NCBI RefSeq assembly: GCF_900119365.1
Contig: NZ_FPJO01000024.1
Span: forward strand, 1-64,000
Direction of reading: 5' to 3'
DNA from: Streptomyces atratus
GTDB taxonomy: Bacteria > Actinomycetota > Actinomycetes > Streptomycetales > Streptomycetaceae
Length of the DNA: 64,000 nt
The position numbers and the translations under genes were made by a program. Positions 50,580 to 60,029 of the stretch are shown here, piece by piece. The notes under the pieces were generated by a model. That model saw only the letters and a list, made by a program, of their open reading frames with translations, did not search any database and was not told where the DNA came from. Every line of letters begins with the position of its first letter. The stretch's first letter is position 1.

Positions 50580-51452
50580 GTGAGCACCTCGCAGATCGCC
50601 TTTCTCAAGGGTCACGGCACCGAGAACGACTTCGTGATCGTTCCCGACCCGGACAACACCATCGACCTGCCCGTGTCCGTCGTCGCCCGGCTCTGCGACC
50701 GCCGCGCCGGTATCGGCGGTGACGGCCTGCTGCACGCCGTACGGTCCGCCGCGCACCCCGAGGCGCAGGCCATGGCGGGCGAGGCCGAGTGGTTCATGGA
50801 CTACCGCAACGCGGACGGTTCGATCGCCGAGATGTGCGGCAACGGCGTGCGGGTCTTCGCCGGGTATCTCCAGCGCGCCGGACACGCCGAGGAGGGTGAC
50901 CTCGCCGTCGCGACCCGGGGCGGCGTGAAGAAGGTGCACATCGCCAAGGACGGCGAGATCACGGTCTCCATGGGGCGCGCGCTCCTCCCCGGGGACGGTG
51001 TCACGGTCAGCCTCGGCGGCCGCAGCTGGGACGCCCGCAACGTGAACATGGGCAACCCCCACGCGGTGGCCTTCGTCGAGGACCTGGCGCACGCCGGGGA
51101 TCTGCTTTCCGTGCCGCCCTACAGCCCCGCGGCCGTCTACCCCGAGGGCGTCAACATCGAATTCGTCGTGGACCGCGGACCGCGCCATGTCGCCATGCGG
51201 GTCCACGAGCGCGGCTCCGGCGAGACCCGCTCCTGCGGCACGGGTGCCTGTGCCGTGGCCGTCGCCGCGGCCCGCAGGGACGGCGCGGACCCTTCGGAGA
51301 CCGGCACCCCCGTCACGTACACGGTCGATCTGCCCGGCGGCACCCTCGTGATCACCGAGCGGCCGGACGGCGAGATCGAGATGACCGGACCGGCCGTGAT
51401 CGTCGCCGAGGGCCTGATCGACTCCGCCTGGCTCGAAACGGAAAGCGCCTAG
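50580..51452 (+). CDS. dapF: Diaminopimelate epimerase DapF
   Basis: 290 residues. Converts LL- to meso-diaminopimelate; in Streptomyces wall LL-DAP is the peptide cross-linker, so this step mainly feeds lysine. The two catalytic cysteines are Cys86 (MCGNGVRVF) and Cys219 (SCGTGACA). GHGTENDF opens the first half. The GTG at 50580 begins the conserved N-terminus and has no ribosome-binding site but a -10 box 6 nt upstream, so the mRNA is likely leaderless. Confidence 0.95.
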   Translation: MSTSQIAFLKGHGTENDFVIVPDPDNTIDLPVSVVARLCDRRAGIGGDGLLHAVRSAAHPEAQAMAGEAEWFMDYRNADGSIAEMCGNGVRVFAGYLQRAGHAEEGDLAVATRGGVKKVHIAKDGEITVSMGRALLPGDGVTVSLGGRSWDARNVNMGNPHAVAFVEDLAHAGDLLSVPPYSPAAVYPEGVNIEFVVDRGPRHVAMRVHERGSGETRSCGTGACAVAVAAARRDGADPSETGTPVTYTVDLPGGTLVITERPDGEIEMTGPAVIVAEGLIDSAWLETESA

Positions 51453-51593
51453 AGCTTCGCTCGAATGGGTGATCCGTTTCACGCTGGGCGAGAGCCGGAC
51501 TCCGCCACGTGGTGGGCTCGGTAGCATCAAGCACCGGCCCGGAGGCGCGACCGCACCTTCCCACCGCCGGTCGATGCCGCCGGAGGTGCCCCC

Positions 51594-53762
51594 ATGAGTG
51601 CAGAGGCCACCAGCCCAGGTGCCCCCATCCGCAGACGGGGCCGCCCCCGGATCGATCTGCGCAGGCTCGGCCGCGTCGCGCTGCTCGGCCCCGTCTCCCG
51701 CGACCGGCTGCCCGACGCCATCGGCCATGTCGCCGAGGCCCACCGGGCCCACCACCCGGACGCCGACCTCTCGATCCTGCACCGGGCCTACGTACTCGCG
51801 GAGTCCTCGCACCGCGGACAGATGCGCAAGAGCGGCGAGCCGTACATCACGCACCCGCTCGCGGTCACGCTGATCCTCGCCCAACTCGGCGCCGAGACGA
51901 CGACACTCACCGCGTCGCTGCTCCACGACACCGTCGAGGACACCGATGTGACCCTCGATCAGGTGCGCGACGAGTTCGGCGACGAGGTCTGCTATCTCGT
52001 CGACGGCGTCACCAAGCTCGAAAAGGTCGACTACGGAGCGGCCGCCGAGCCGGAGACCTTCCGCAAGATGCTGGTCGCGACCGGGGACGATGTCCGGGTC
52101 ATGTCGATCAAGCTCGCCGACCGGCTGCACAACATGCGCACCCTCGGCGTGATGCGGCCCGAGAAACAGGCCAGGATCGCCAAGGTCACCCGTGACGTAC
52201 TGATCCCACTGGCCGAACGGCTCGGCGTACAGGCCCTCAAGACCGAGCTGGAGGACCTGGTCTTCGCGATCCTCCACCCCGAGGAGTACGAACGCACCCG
52301 CGCGCTGATCGCCGCCGCGTCGGCGCGGCCGGACGGCTCCGGCGCCGCCCGTCAGGACCCGCTCGCGGCCATCGCGGAGAACGTCACGACGGTGCTGCGG
52401 GAGGCCGGCATCCCCGCCGAAGTCCTCATCAGGCCACGTCACTTCGTCTCCGTGCACCGGGTCGGCATCAAACGCGGCGAGCTGCGCGGCACCGACTTCG
52501 GCCGGCTGCTGGTGCTCGTCGGCGAGGACGCCGACTGTTATGCCGTGCTCGGTGAGCTGCACACCTGCTTCACCCCGGTGATCTCCGAGTTCAAGGACTT
52601 CATCGCCGCCCCCAAGTTCAACCTGTACCAGTCGTTGCACACCGCCGTCGTGGGTGAGGACGGGGCGGTCGCCGAAGTCCTCATCCGTACCCACCGGATG
52701 CACAAGGTCGCCGAGGCCGGGGTCATCGCCCTCGGCAATCCGTACGCCGCGGACGGCGGCACCGGCCCCCAGGCGGCCGAACCCGCGGACGGCGAGCGCG
52801 CCGACCCCACCCGGCCCGGCTGGCTCTCCCGGCTCCTCGAATGGCAGCAGTCCGCCCCGGACCCCGACACCTTCTGGACCACGCTCCGCGCCGACCTGGC
52901 CCAGGACCGGGAGATCACGGTCTTCCGGACCGACGGCGGCACGCTCGGGCTGCCCGCCGGAGCCAGCTGCGTCGACGCCGCCTACGCGCAGTACGGGGAC
53001 CGGGCGCACAACTGCATCGGCGCCCGGGTCAACGGCCGGCTGGCCACCCTCGGCACCGTGCTCAGCGACGGCGACACCGTGCAGCTGCTGCTCGCCGAGG
53101 ACGCCGCCTCGGGCCCCTCGCCCGACTGGCTCGACCACGCCAGGACGCCCGCCGCACGCATCGCCATCACCGGCTGGCTGGACACCCACCCCGAGGACAC
53201 CCCGAGCCCGCACGGCGGCCGGCCCGGACAGCCGTCGCAGGGCCACTCCAGGCCCGGACCGCAGCCGCAGGGGCCGGTCGGCGCCGGGCTTGCCACGGCC
53301 CCGGGCGGGACCGCGACGGCCGTGGTGGACCGGCCGGACGCCACCGTACGGCTCGCGGGCTGCTGCACCCCCGTACCACCCGACGCCGTCACCGGATTCG
53401 TGGTGCGCGGCGGTGCCGTCACCGTCCACCGGCTGGAGTGTCCCGCCGTCGCCCGGATGCGGTCGGTCGGCCGGTCGCCGGTCGGGGTGAGCTGGGAAGA
53501 CTCCACCGAGTACCGGGTCACGCTGGTCGCAGAGTCCTTCGGGCGTCCCCGGCTGCTCGCCGATCTCACCGAGGCGATCGCGACGGCGGACGCGGCGATC
53601 ATCGCCGCCACCGTCGAACCGCCCAGCGAACAGCGTGTCCGGCACACCTACACCCTGCAGCTCCCCGACGCGGCCGGACTGCCCGGCCTGATGCGCGCCA
53701 TGCGTGACGTGCCCGGGGTGTACGACGTGAGCCGCGCCCGGCACCCCGCAGCCGCCCTCTGA
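51594..53762 (+). CDS. rshA: RelA/SpoT homologue (RshA-like), hydrolase intact
   Basis: 722 residues. Domains: HD hydrolase (about 55-210, HRGQMRKSGEPYITHPL, LLHDTVEDTD, KLADRLHNMRTL, all metal ligands present), RelA_SpoT synthetase (about 260-375), TGS (about 455-520, GLPAGASCVDAAYA), a Gly/Pro/Gln-rich linker, and a C-terminal ZFD-like region plus ACT (about 600-718). The synthetase keeps an Asp in TDFGRLL and a Glu in EVLIRT, but replaces the RFKD motif by EFKD and lacks the Arg after the first strand and the AAHW block. The ATG at 51594 has GGAGG. It corresponds to RshA, the second Rsh of S. coelicolor; I infer a mainly (p)ppGpp-degrading enzyme. Confidence 0.9.
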   Translation: MSAEATSPGAPIRRRGRPRIDLRRLGRVALLGPVSRDRLPDAIGHVAEAHRAHHPDADLSILHRAYVLAESSHRGQMRKSGEPYITHPLAVTLILAQLGAETTTLTASLLHDTVEDTDVTLDQVRDEFGDEVCYLVDGVTKLEKVDYGAAAEPETFRKMLVATGDDVRVMSIKLADRLHNMRTLGVMRPEKQARIAKVTRDVLIPLAERLGVQALKTELEDLVFAILHPEEYERTRALIAAASARPDGSGAARQDPLAAIAENVTTVLREAGIPAEVLIRPRHFVSVHRVGIKRGELRGTDFGRLLVLVGEDADCYAVLGELHTCFTPVISEFKDFIAAPKFNLYQSLHTAVVGEDGAVAEVLIRTHRMHKVAEAGVIALGNPYAADGGTGPQAAEPADGERADPTRPGWLSRLLEWQQSAPDPDTFWTTLRADLAQDREITVFRTDGGTLGLPAGASCVDAAYAQYGDRAHNCIGARVNGRLATLGTVLSDGDTVQLLLAEDAASGPSPDWLDHARTPAARIAITGWLDTHPEDTPSPHGGRPGQPSQGHSRPGPQPQGPVGAGLATAPGGTATAVVDRPDATVRLAGCCTPVPPDAVTGFVVRGGAVTVHRLECPAVARMRSVGRSPVGVSWEDSTEYRVTLVAESFGRPRLLADLTEAIATADAAIIAATVEPPSEQRVRHTYTLQLPDAAGLPGLMRAMRDVPGVYDVSRARHPAAAL

Positions 53763-53858
53763 CGCCGGCGGGCAGGTGCCGTCCGCCATCCGCTCTCATT
53801 CGGGTGGCGCGGCGCGCGCCGCGCCTGCCCAGCGGGAAGTCGCTGGTAGCGGTAGTTC

Positions 53859-55313
53859 ATGCCGTTCATCTCCCGCCGTCTGCGGGCCGCTCTGCTGGTC
53901 ACCGCATCAGCCACCCTCGTCGCAGCCACCCTCCCCTCACCCGTGCCGCTCGGCATCGGGGATCCGCTCTTTCCCCATCTCGGCAACCCCGGGTACGACG
54001 TCCGGACCTACGACATCGGACTGACCTACCACGGCGACAACAGCAAGCCGCTGGACGCCGTCACCAGGATCGACGCGCGGACCACCGAGCCGCTGGACCG
54101 GATCAACCTCGACTTCACCCGGGGCACCGTCCGCAGCGTCGAAGTCAACGGTCTGCGCGCCGACTTCGCCGTCACGGACGAGGACCTGGTCATCGAGCCA
54201 CTGGGCCGGCTCCCCGCCGGGGTGCCGCTGCGCATCACCGTCCGGCACACCAGCGACCCCGGCGGCGACCAGGACAGCGGCGGCTGGCTGCGTACCGCCG
54301 ACGGCCTGGCCATGGCCAATCAGGCCGACGCCGCGCACCGGGTCTTCCCCAGCAACGACCACCCCGCCGACAAGGCGTACTTCACCTTCCGGGTCACCGC
54401 GCCCAAGGACCTCACCGTGGTGGCCAACGGACTGCCCGCCGGCACGGCCCGGCACGGCGCCGACACCACCTGGACCTACCGGACCGAACACCCCATGGCC
54501 ACCGAACTGGCCCAGGTCTCCATCGGGCGTTCCACCGTCCTGCACCGTACCGGCCCGCACGGACTGCCGGTACGCGACGTGGTGCCCACCGCCGACCGCA
54601 AGCGCCTCGAACCCAGGCTCAGCAAGACCCCCGCCCAGCTGGAGTGGATGGAAAAGCAGGTCGGCCGCTACCCCTTCGAGACGTACGGACTGCTCGTCGC
54701 CGCCAACGACACCGGCTTCGAACTGGAGACCCAGACGCTCTCGCTCTTCGAGCGGTCCCTGTTCACCGGGGCCGGCCATCCCGAGTGGTACCTCGACTCG
54801 ATCATGGTGCACGAGCTCGCCCACCAGTGGTTCGGCGACAGCGTCTCTCCGCAGAGCTGGTCCGATCTGTGGCTCAACGAAGGACATGCCACCTGGTACG
54901 AGGCCCGCTACGCCGAGGAGCACGCCGACAAGCCGCTGGAGCGCCGGATGCGTGAGGCCTACACCAGATCCGACGGCTGGCGAGCGGCCGGCGGCCCGCC
55001 GGCCCGTCCCGACGCCCCGGAACCCGGACAGAAGATCAGCCTGTTCCGGCCGGTGGTGTACGACGGCAGCGCACTGATCCTCTACGCGCTGCGCCAGGAG
55101 ATCGGCGCGAGCGCGTTCGACCGGCTGGAGCGGAGCTGGGTGCGCAAGCACCGGGACTCCAACGCCACCACCGAGGACTTCGTCCGGCTGGCCTCCCGGA
55201 CCGCGGGCCGCGACCTGACCTCGTTCCTCGACGGCTGGCTGTACGGGGAGAAGACCCCGCCGATGCCGGGGCACCCGGACTGGCACAGCGCCACGCCCGC
55301 CGCACAGCGATAA
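53859..55313 (+). CDS. Secreted M1-family metallopeptidase
   Basis: 484 residues. A signal peptide (about 1-30; RRLRAALLVTASATLVAATL) lacks a lipobox. The catalytic domain has the zinc motif HELAHQ with His318, His322 and Glu341 in LNEGHATWYEA, that is HEXXH-X18-E, the gluzincin pattern. ETQTLSLF replaces the GAMEN exopeptidase motif. It is shorter than the full aminopeptidase N and lacks the C-terminal ERAP-type domain. The ATG at 53859 has no obvious Shine-Dalgarno. Probably a cell-surface or extracellular aminopeptidase. Confidence 0.88.
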   Translation: MPFISRRLRAALLVTASATLVAATLPSPVPLGIGDPLFPHLGNPGYDVRTYDIGLTYHGDNSKPLDAVTRIDARTTEPLDRINLDFTRGTVRSVEVNGLRADFAVTDEDLVIEPLGRLPAGVPLRITVRHTSDPGGDQDSGGWLRTADGLAMANQADAAHRVFPSNDHPADKAYFTFRVTAPKDLTVVANGLPAGTARHGADTTWTYRTEHPMATELAQVSIGRSTVLHRTGPHGLPVRDVVPTADRKRLEPRLSKTPAQLEWMEKQVGRYPFETYGLLVAANDTGFELETQTLSLFERSLFTGAGHPEWYLDSIMVHELAHQWFGDSVSPQSWSDLWLNEGHATWYEARYAEEHADKPLERRMREAYTRSDGWRAAGGPPARPDAPEPGQKISLFRPVVYDGSALILYALRQEIGASAFDRLERSWVRKHRDSNATTEDFVRLASRTAGRDLTSFLDGWLYGEKTPPMPGHPDWHSATPAAQR

Positions 55314-55456
55314 ACCCGGTGACTGGTGAGGTACGGCCGTGCCACTATCGACGGGTCGCCGCGGCGGCCGGACCGGAGATTCCCGACAGCGGGAATCATC
55401 GGAAGGGGTCACGCGTTGTGACTGATGTAACGGAATTCCATCGACGTAAGGATCCA

Positions 55457-56977
55457 ATGACCTCCTCTTCTTCCCTTCCCCAGGACGCGCAGGATGCGCA
55501 GAGTGCTACGGAGAATGTCACCGAAAGCCTCACCGAGAGCCTTCGGGCCGACGCCCTGATGGAAGAGGACGTCGCCTGGAGCCACGAGATCGACGGAGAG
55601 CGGGACGGCGAGCAGTTCGACCGCTCGGAGCGCGCCGCGCTGCGGCGTGTGGCCGGACTCTCCACCGAGCTCGAAGATGTCACCGAGGTCGAGTACCGAC
55701 AGCTGCGCCTGGAGCGCGTGGTGCTGGTGGGTGTCTGGACGTCGGGGACCGTGCGTGACGCGGAGAACTCCCTCGCGGAGCTGGCCGCACTGGCGGAGAC
55801 GGCGGGCGCCCAGGTGCTCGACGCCGTCTTCCAGCGCCGCGACAAGCCGGACCCGGCAACCTACATCGGTTCGGGCAAGGCGCTGGAGCTGCGCGACATC
55901 GTCCTCGAATCCGGGGCGGACACCGTCGTCTGCGACGGTGAGCTCAGCCCCGGCCAGCTGATTCACCTGGAAGACGTCGTCAAGGTCAAGGTGGTCGACC
56001 GGACCGCCCTGATCCTCGACATCTTCGCCCAGCACGCCAAGTCCCGAGAGGGCAAGGCGCAGGTCTCGCTGGCACAGATGCAGTACATGCTGCCGCGGCT
56101 GCGCGGCTGGGGTCAGTCGCTCTCCCGTCAGATGGGCGGCGGCGGTTCCAGCGGCGGTGGCGGCATGGCCACCCGTGGCCCCGGTGAGACCAAGATCGAG
56201 ACGGACCGGCGCCGGATCCGCGAGAAGATGGCGAAGATGCGCCGGGAGATCGCGGAGATGAAGACGGGCCGCGAGATCAAGCGCCAGGAACGCAAGCGCA
56301 ACAAGGTGCCGTCGGTCGCCATCGCCGGCTACACCAACGCGGGCAAGTCCTCGCTGCTCAACCGGCTCACCGGTGCGGGCGTCCTGGTGGAGAACGCACT
56401 GTTCGCCACCCTGGACCCGACCGTGCGCCGGGCCGAGACGCCGGGCGGCCGGCTCTACACCCTGGCCGACACCGTCGGGTTCGTACGGCATCTGCCGCAC
56501 CACCTCGTCGAGGCGTTCCGCTCCACCATGGAGGAGGTCGGCGAGTCCGACCTGATCCTGCACGTGGTGGACGGCTCCCACCCGGTGCCGGAGGAGCAGC
56601 TGGCCGCGGTGCGCGAAGTGATCCGCGAAGTGGGCGCGGTGGACGTGCCCGAGATCGTGGTGATCAACAAGGCGGACGCGGCCGATCCGCTGGTGCTCCA
56701 GCGACTGCTGCGCATCGAGAAGCACGCGATCGCCGTCTCGGCGCGCACCGGTGCCGGTATCGACGAGCTGCTCGCGCTCATCGACACCGAGCTGCCGCGG
56801 CCGTCGGTCGAGATCGACGCGCTCGTGCCGTACATCCAGGGCGGACTCGTCTCCCGGGTGCATGCCGAGGGCGAGGTGATCTCCGAGGAGCACACGTCGG
56901 AGGGCACACTGCTCAAGGCGCGGGTGCACGAGGAGCTGGCTGCCGAGCTCTCCTCGTTCGTCCCCGTGGCGCACTGA
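55457..56977 (+). CDS. hflX: Ribosome-associated GTPase HflX
   Basis: 506 residues. The N-terminal HflX domain (about 90-270, VWTSGTVRDAENSLAELAALAETAG and PATYIGSGKALEL) is followed by a Gly-rich linker. The G domain has G1 GYTNAGKS, G3 DTVGF, G4 NKAD (about 285-450). A C-terminal YjfF-like extension ends the protein. HflX splits stalled or heat-damaged 70S ribosomes. The ATG at 55457 has AAGGA; an in-frame GTG at 55418 is possible. The N-terminus is low-complexity (Ser/Gln/Asp). A strong terminator follows. Confidence 0.95.
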   Translation: MTSSSSLPQDAQDAQSATENVTESLTESLRADALMEEDVAWSHEIDGERDGEQFDRSERAALRRVAGLSTELEDVTEVEYRQLRLERVVLVGVWTSGTVRDAENSLAELAALAETAGAQVLDAVFQRRDKPDPATYIGSGKALELRDIVLESGADTVVCDGELSPGQLIHLEDVVKVKVVDRTALILDIFAQHAKSREGKAQVSLAQMQYMLPRLRGWGQSLSRQMGGGGSSGGGGMATRGPGETKIETDRRRIREKMAKMRREIAEMKTGREIKRQERKRNKVPSVAIAGYTNAGKSSLLNRLTGAGVLVENALFATLDPTVRRAETPGGRLYTLADTVGFVRHLPHHLVEAFRSTMEEVGESDLILHVVDGSHPVPEEQLAAVREVIREVGAVDVPEIVVINKADAADPLVLQRLLRIEKHAIAVSARTGAGIDELLALIDTELPRPSVEIDALVPYIQGGLVSRVHAEGEVISEEHTSEGTLLKARVHEELAAELSSFVPVAH

Positions 56978-57000
56978 CCGCGGCGCGACACGGCTCAGCA

Positions 57001-57044
57001 AAGGCCGAAGGCCCGCCCCCGACCGGGGGCGGGCCTTCGGCCTT
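57001..57044. terminator. Strong bidirectional terminator after hflX
   Basis: A 20-bp perfect stem (57001-57020 with 57025-57044), loop GACC, flanked by AA and TT, 24 nt after hflX and 22 nt before the stop of the convergent protease gene. Confidence 0.9.
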
Positions 57045-57065
57045 TCATCGGGGTGCCGGTGGCCG

Positions 57066-58235
57066 TCAGTGGCCGGCGAACTTCTCGCTCATCGTGGTGA
57101 AGACGTCCTGCGCGCCCGGACCCAGGTGGGGACCGGCGAGCCAGCCCGAGGTCACCGGCCCGATGGAGGTGTTGGAGACCAGCACGGACTTGCCGTCACT
57201 GCCCTTCCTGAACCAACCACCGCCCGACGACCCACCCGTCATGGTGCAGCCGATGCGGTACATCGCCGGAGTGCTCGGGCTGATGGAGAGCCGCCCGGGG
57301 CGGTCGACGCACTTGTGCATGATCAGGCCGTCGTACGGGGGAGCGGCGGGGTATCCCCAGGCGCCCATGGCGCCGATCTGCGAGACCTCAGGGGCGTCGA
57401 AGCCGACCGCCAGGGCATTGCCCACGGCCTCCTCCAGCGACTTGGTGCCCTTCTCCGGCTTCACATGCAGCACCGCGTAGTCGTAGGGAGCGCCCTCGCC
57501 CCCGGTGGGGCCGCCGTCGGCCAGCCATTCCCCGGACGTCGTCGCCCAGTCCGCCCAGTACGCGCCGTACGGGGCGATCTCCTGGGGCTGCGCGTTCTTC
57601 AGGGCGGAGGCGGACTTGCCCTTGTCGTTGTACGCGGGCACGAAGACGATGTTGCGGTACCAGCCGCCTTTCGAACCGGCGTGCACACAGTGTCCGGCGG
57701 TCCACACCAGGTTGGACCGGCCCGGGTTCCCCGGGTCCTTGACGACCGTGCCCGAGCAGACCATCGAGCCCTCGGGGGAGTCGAAGAACACCTTGCCGAC
57801 CGGGGCCGCGTAGTTGTGGTACGGGGTCTTCTCGGGCTCGGCCCGCACCGGAGCGGGCTCCGGGTCGGTGACGCCCTGGTCGCCGGAGACGTCGCCGGCC
57901 GCCATGGTCTTCGCCGGGTCCTTGGCCGACTTCATCCGGTCGGGCTTCCACAGCCCCTCGATGACCGGGTTGACGAAGTCCTTGGCCTCACGCAGCCACT
58001 TGCCCTTGTCCCAGTTCTTCCACTCGCCGTTCTTCCACTTCTCCGGGTCGACGCCGTGCTTCTTCAGCGTCTCGGCCAGACCGTCGGGCAGGGAGCCGCC
58101 GGCGTCCTGGCCACCCGCGGAGTCGGCGGCGGGCTTGCCGGTCGCGTCGTCCTCGCTCGGGCCGCAGGCCGTGGCCGTCAGCGCGAGCGAGGCGACGAGT
58201 CCGGTCGCGGCGAGCAGTGGACGTATGGATCGCAT
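57066..58235 (-). CDS. Trypsin-like serine protease lipoprotein (copy 1)
   Basis: 389 residues. Signal peptide with lipobox LTATAC (Cys24), then a Pro/Gly/Asp linker and a striking Trp/Lys-rich segment (EKWKNGEWKNWDKGKWLREA). The chymotrypsin-fold domain has a His in TAGHCVHAG, an Asp in PYDYAVLHV, and a Ser in TGGSSGGGW. Cysteines in SMVCSGTV/AGHC and CVDR/GCTM can form disulfides. The ATG at 58235 has GGGGGAACG upstream. It is about 60% identical by eye to the next gene, so the pair is a tandem duplication. Location: outer face of the membrane; substrate unknown. Confidence 0.88.
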   Translation of the reverse strand: MRSIRPLLAATGLVASLALTATACGPSEDDATGKPAADSAGGQDAGGSLPDGLAETLKKHGVDPEKWKNGEWKNWDKGKWLREAKDFVNPVIEGLWKPDRMKSAKDPAKTMAAGDVSGDQGVTDPEPAPVRAEPEKTPYHNYAAPVGKVFFDSPEGSMVCSGTVVKDPGNPGRSNLVWTAGHCVHAGSKGGWYRNIVFVPAYNDKGKSASALKNAQPQEIAPYGAYWADWATTSGEWLADGGPTGGEGAPYDYAVLHVKPEKGTKSLEEAVGNALAVGFDAPEVSQIGAMGAWGYPAAPPYDGLIMHKCVDRPGRLSISPSTPAMYRIGCTMTGGSSGGGWFRKGSDGKSVLVSNTSIGPVTSGWLAGPHLGPGAQDVFTTMSEKFAGH

Positions 58236-58480
58236 GGAAAGCGTTCCCCCTGAAAGTTCCGAAATTGCCATGAACGTGTCATGCGACTCGGTGGCCGGAC
58301 CAGGGGCCGCCGAAGATGCAGTGCCCCACCCCATGACGGTCCGGAGCGTGCTCCCCGCCACGGCGGCGCGGCACCACGGAGAGGGGCCCCCGGTGCTCAA
58401 CTGCCGCGCCGGGGGCCCCTGATGCTCCGTCACCGGAAACGTCGACCGTCACCGGAAACGGGCCGGGTGACGGTCCGTCG

Positions 58481-59701
58481 TCACTCTCCCGCGTACTTCT
58501 TGCTGACCGACTCGTAGACGCCCTTGGCATCTTTGCCGAGCCGCGGTCCGGCCAGCCAGCCGGCGGTCACCGGTCCGATGGAGGTGTTCGAGACCAGCGC
58601 GGGCTTGCCGTCCTGTCCCTTCGCGACCCAGCCACCGCCCGAGGAACCGCCGGTCATGGTGCAGCCGATGCGGTACATGGTCGGGTCCTGCGCCGTCAGC
58701 GAGAGCCGGCCCGGCTTGTCCACGCACTGGAAGGCCTTCTGACCGTCGTACGGCGGAGCGGCCGGGAAGCCGGTCGCCGTCATGCTGTCGATCTTCGGCA
58801 CGGCCGGGGCGTTGAAATCGACGGGCAGCGCGGAACCGACCGTCTCCTCCAGGGACTTGCCCGCCGATCCCTTCTCCGGCGTCACGTGCAGCACCGCGAA
58901 GTCGTACGGCGCGCCCAGTCCGCCCATCGAGGAACCCTGCGAGATCCACTGGTCGGACGTCTGCGCCCAGGTGCCCCACCACACGCCGTAGGGGGCGATC
59001 TCCTGCTTGGTCGCCTTCTTCAGCCCGGCCAGGGAAAGGCCCTGGTTGTTGTACGAGGGCACGAAGGCGATGTTGCGGTACCAGCCGCCCTTCTTGCCCG
59101 CGTGCACACAGTGCCCGGCGGTCCACACCAGGTTGGACTTCCCGGGGTGCGCCGGGTCCTTCACCACGGTCGCGGAACAGATCATGGAGCCTTCGGGGCC
59201 GTCGAAGAGCAGCTTCCCGGACTCGGCGGCATTGGCGTGGTACGGCGTCCGGACGCCCGCGGCCTGGACCGGCGCGGGCGTCGGGTCCGTCACGCCCTCG
59301 TCACCCGAGATGTCGTTGTCGACCGGCTTCTCGGGCGACTTGTCCGCATCGCGCATCCGGTCCGGGTCCCAGAGGTCCTCGATGATCGGGTTGACGAAGT
59401 CCTTGGCCTCACGCAGCCACTTGTCCCTGTCCCAGTTCTTCCAGTCGCCGTTCTTCCACTGGTCGAGGTCGATCCCGTGTTCCTTGAGCCGGTCCTTCAG
59501 ATCGTCAGGAATCGTGATCTTGCCGTCCGACGACTGGCCGGCGGAGACGCTCGGCTTGTCACTCGCGTTGTCCTCCTCGGGCCCGCAGGCCGTGGCGGTG
59601 AGCGCGAGGACCGCGGTGACCGCGGCCACGGCGAGCACCGACGAAGGCCGGCGGCCCGTCCTCCCCCGGCGTGCGGCGAGAACCGGTCGAATGAGTCGCA
59701 T
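58481..59701 (-). CDS. Trypsin-like serine protease lipoprotein (copy 2)
   Basis: 406 residues, paralogue of the preceding gene with an extended Arg-rich signal peptide and lipobox LTATAC (Cys39). The Trp/Lys-rich segment (QWKNGDWKNWDRDKWLREA) and the protease domain (TAGHCVHAG, PYDFAVLHV, GGSSGGGW) are retained. It stops 245 bp before copy 1 begins, so each may have its own promoter. The first ATG (59701) is the start. Confidence 0.88.
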   Translation of the reverse strand: MRLIRPVLAARRGRTGRRPSSVLAVAAVTAVLALTATACGPEEDNASDKPSVSAGQSSDGKITIPDDLKDRLKEHGIDLDQWKNGDWKNWDRDKWLREAKDFVNPIIEDLWDPDRMRDADKSPEKPVDNDISGDEGVTDPTPAPVQAAGVRTPYHANAAESGKLLFDGPEGSMICSATVVKDPAHPGKSNLVWTAGHCVHAGKKGGWYRNIAFVPSYNNQGLSLAGLKKATKQEIAPYGVWWGTWAQTSDQWISQGSSMGGLGAPYDFAVLHVTPEKGSAGKSLEETVGSALPVDFNAPAVPKIDSMTATGFPAAPPYDGQKAFQCVDKPGRLSLTAQDPTMYRIGCTMTGGSSGGGWVAKGQDGKPALVSNTSIGPVTAGWLAGPRLGKDAKGVYESVSKKYAGE

Positions 59702-60029
59702 GTGGTGATCCCCCTGGGACTTCGTAACTCAACACTTCTGTACTGCACTGCGGTACTGCTCCGAGCCATCCGCTCCGAACACCCTGCGGACTCCCGGACA
59801 ACTGTCCGGGGTCCTGTGCGGCCCCCACTATGCCGGTGCCGATGGGGACGGTGAGCGGCAGGGCCGCGGTTCCGCCTCCGCAAGGATCTTCGGATTTACC
59901 CGTGATCCGCCGCGCCCGGCGTCGTTGGTACGTGCGAGGGACCCGGGGAAAGCGTTCATCCCCGAACTCCGTCCGCGCACCGACGTACTGATGTGCAACG
60001 CAACCGTTACACCGGGAGGACCGACAGCC
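59702..60029. other. Divergent region between protease 2 and the siderophore operon, with a palindrome
   Basis: 328 bp. A perfect palindrome CCCGGACA-AC-TGTCCGGG (59793-59810) lies near the centre, possibly an operator or a hairpin. GTACTGC is repeated directly (59740, 59753). No DmdR/IdeR iron box (TTAGGTTAGGCTAACCTAA type) is visible. An open frame across part of it is the upstream extension of the aminotransferase frame and is judged non-coding. Confidence 0.45.

Noticed and set aside
59702..60029. IdeR/DmdR iron box before the siderophore genes
   Set aside because: No sequence close to TTAGGTTAGGCTAACCTAA was found on either strand; the only symmetry is CCCGGACA-AC-TGTCCGGG.
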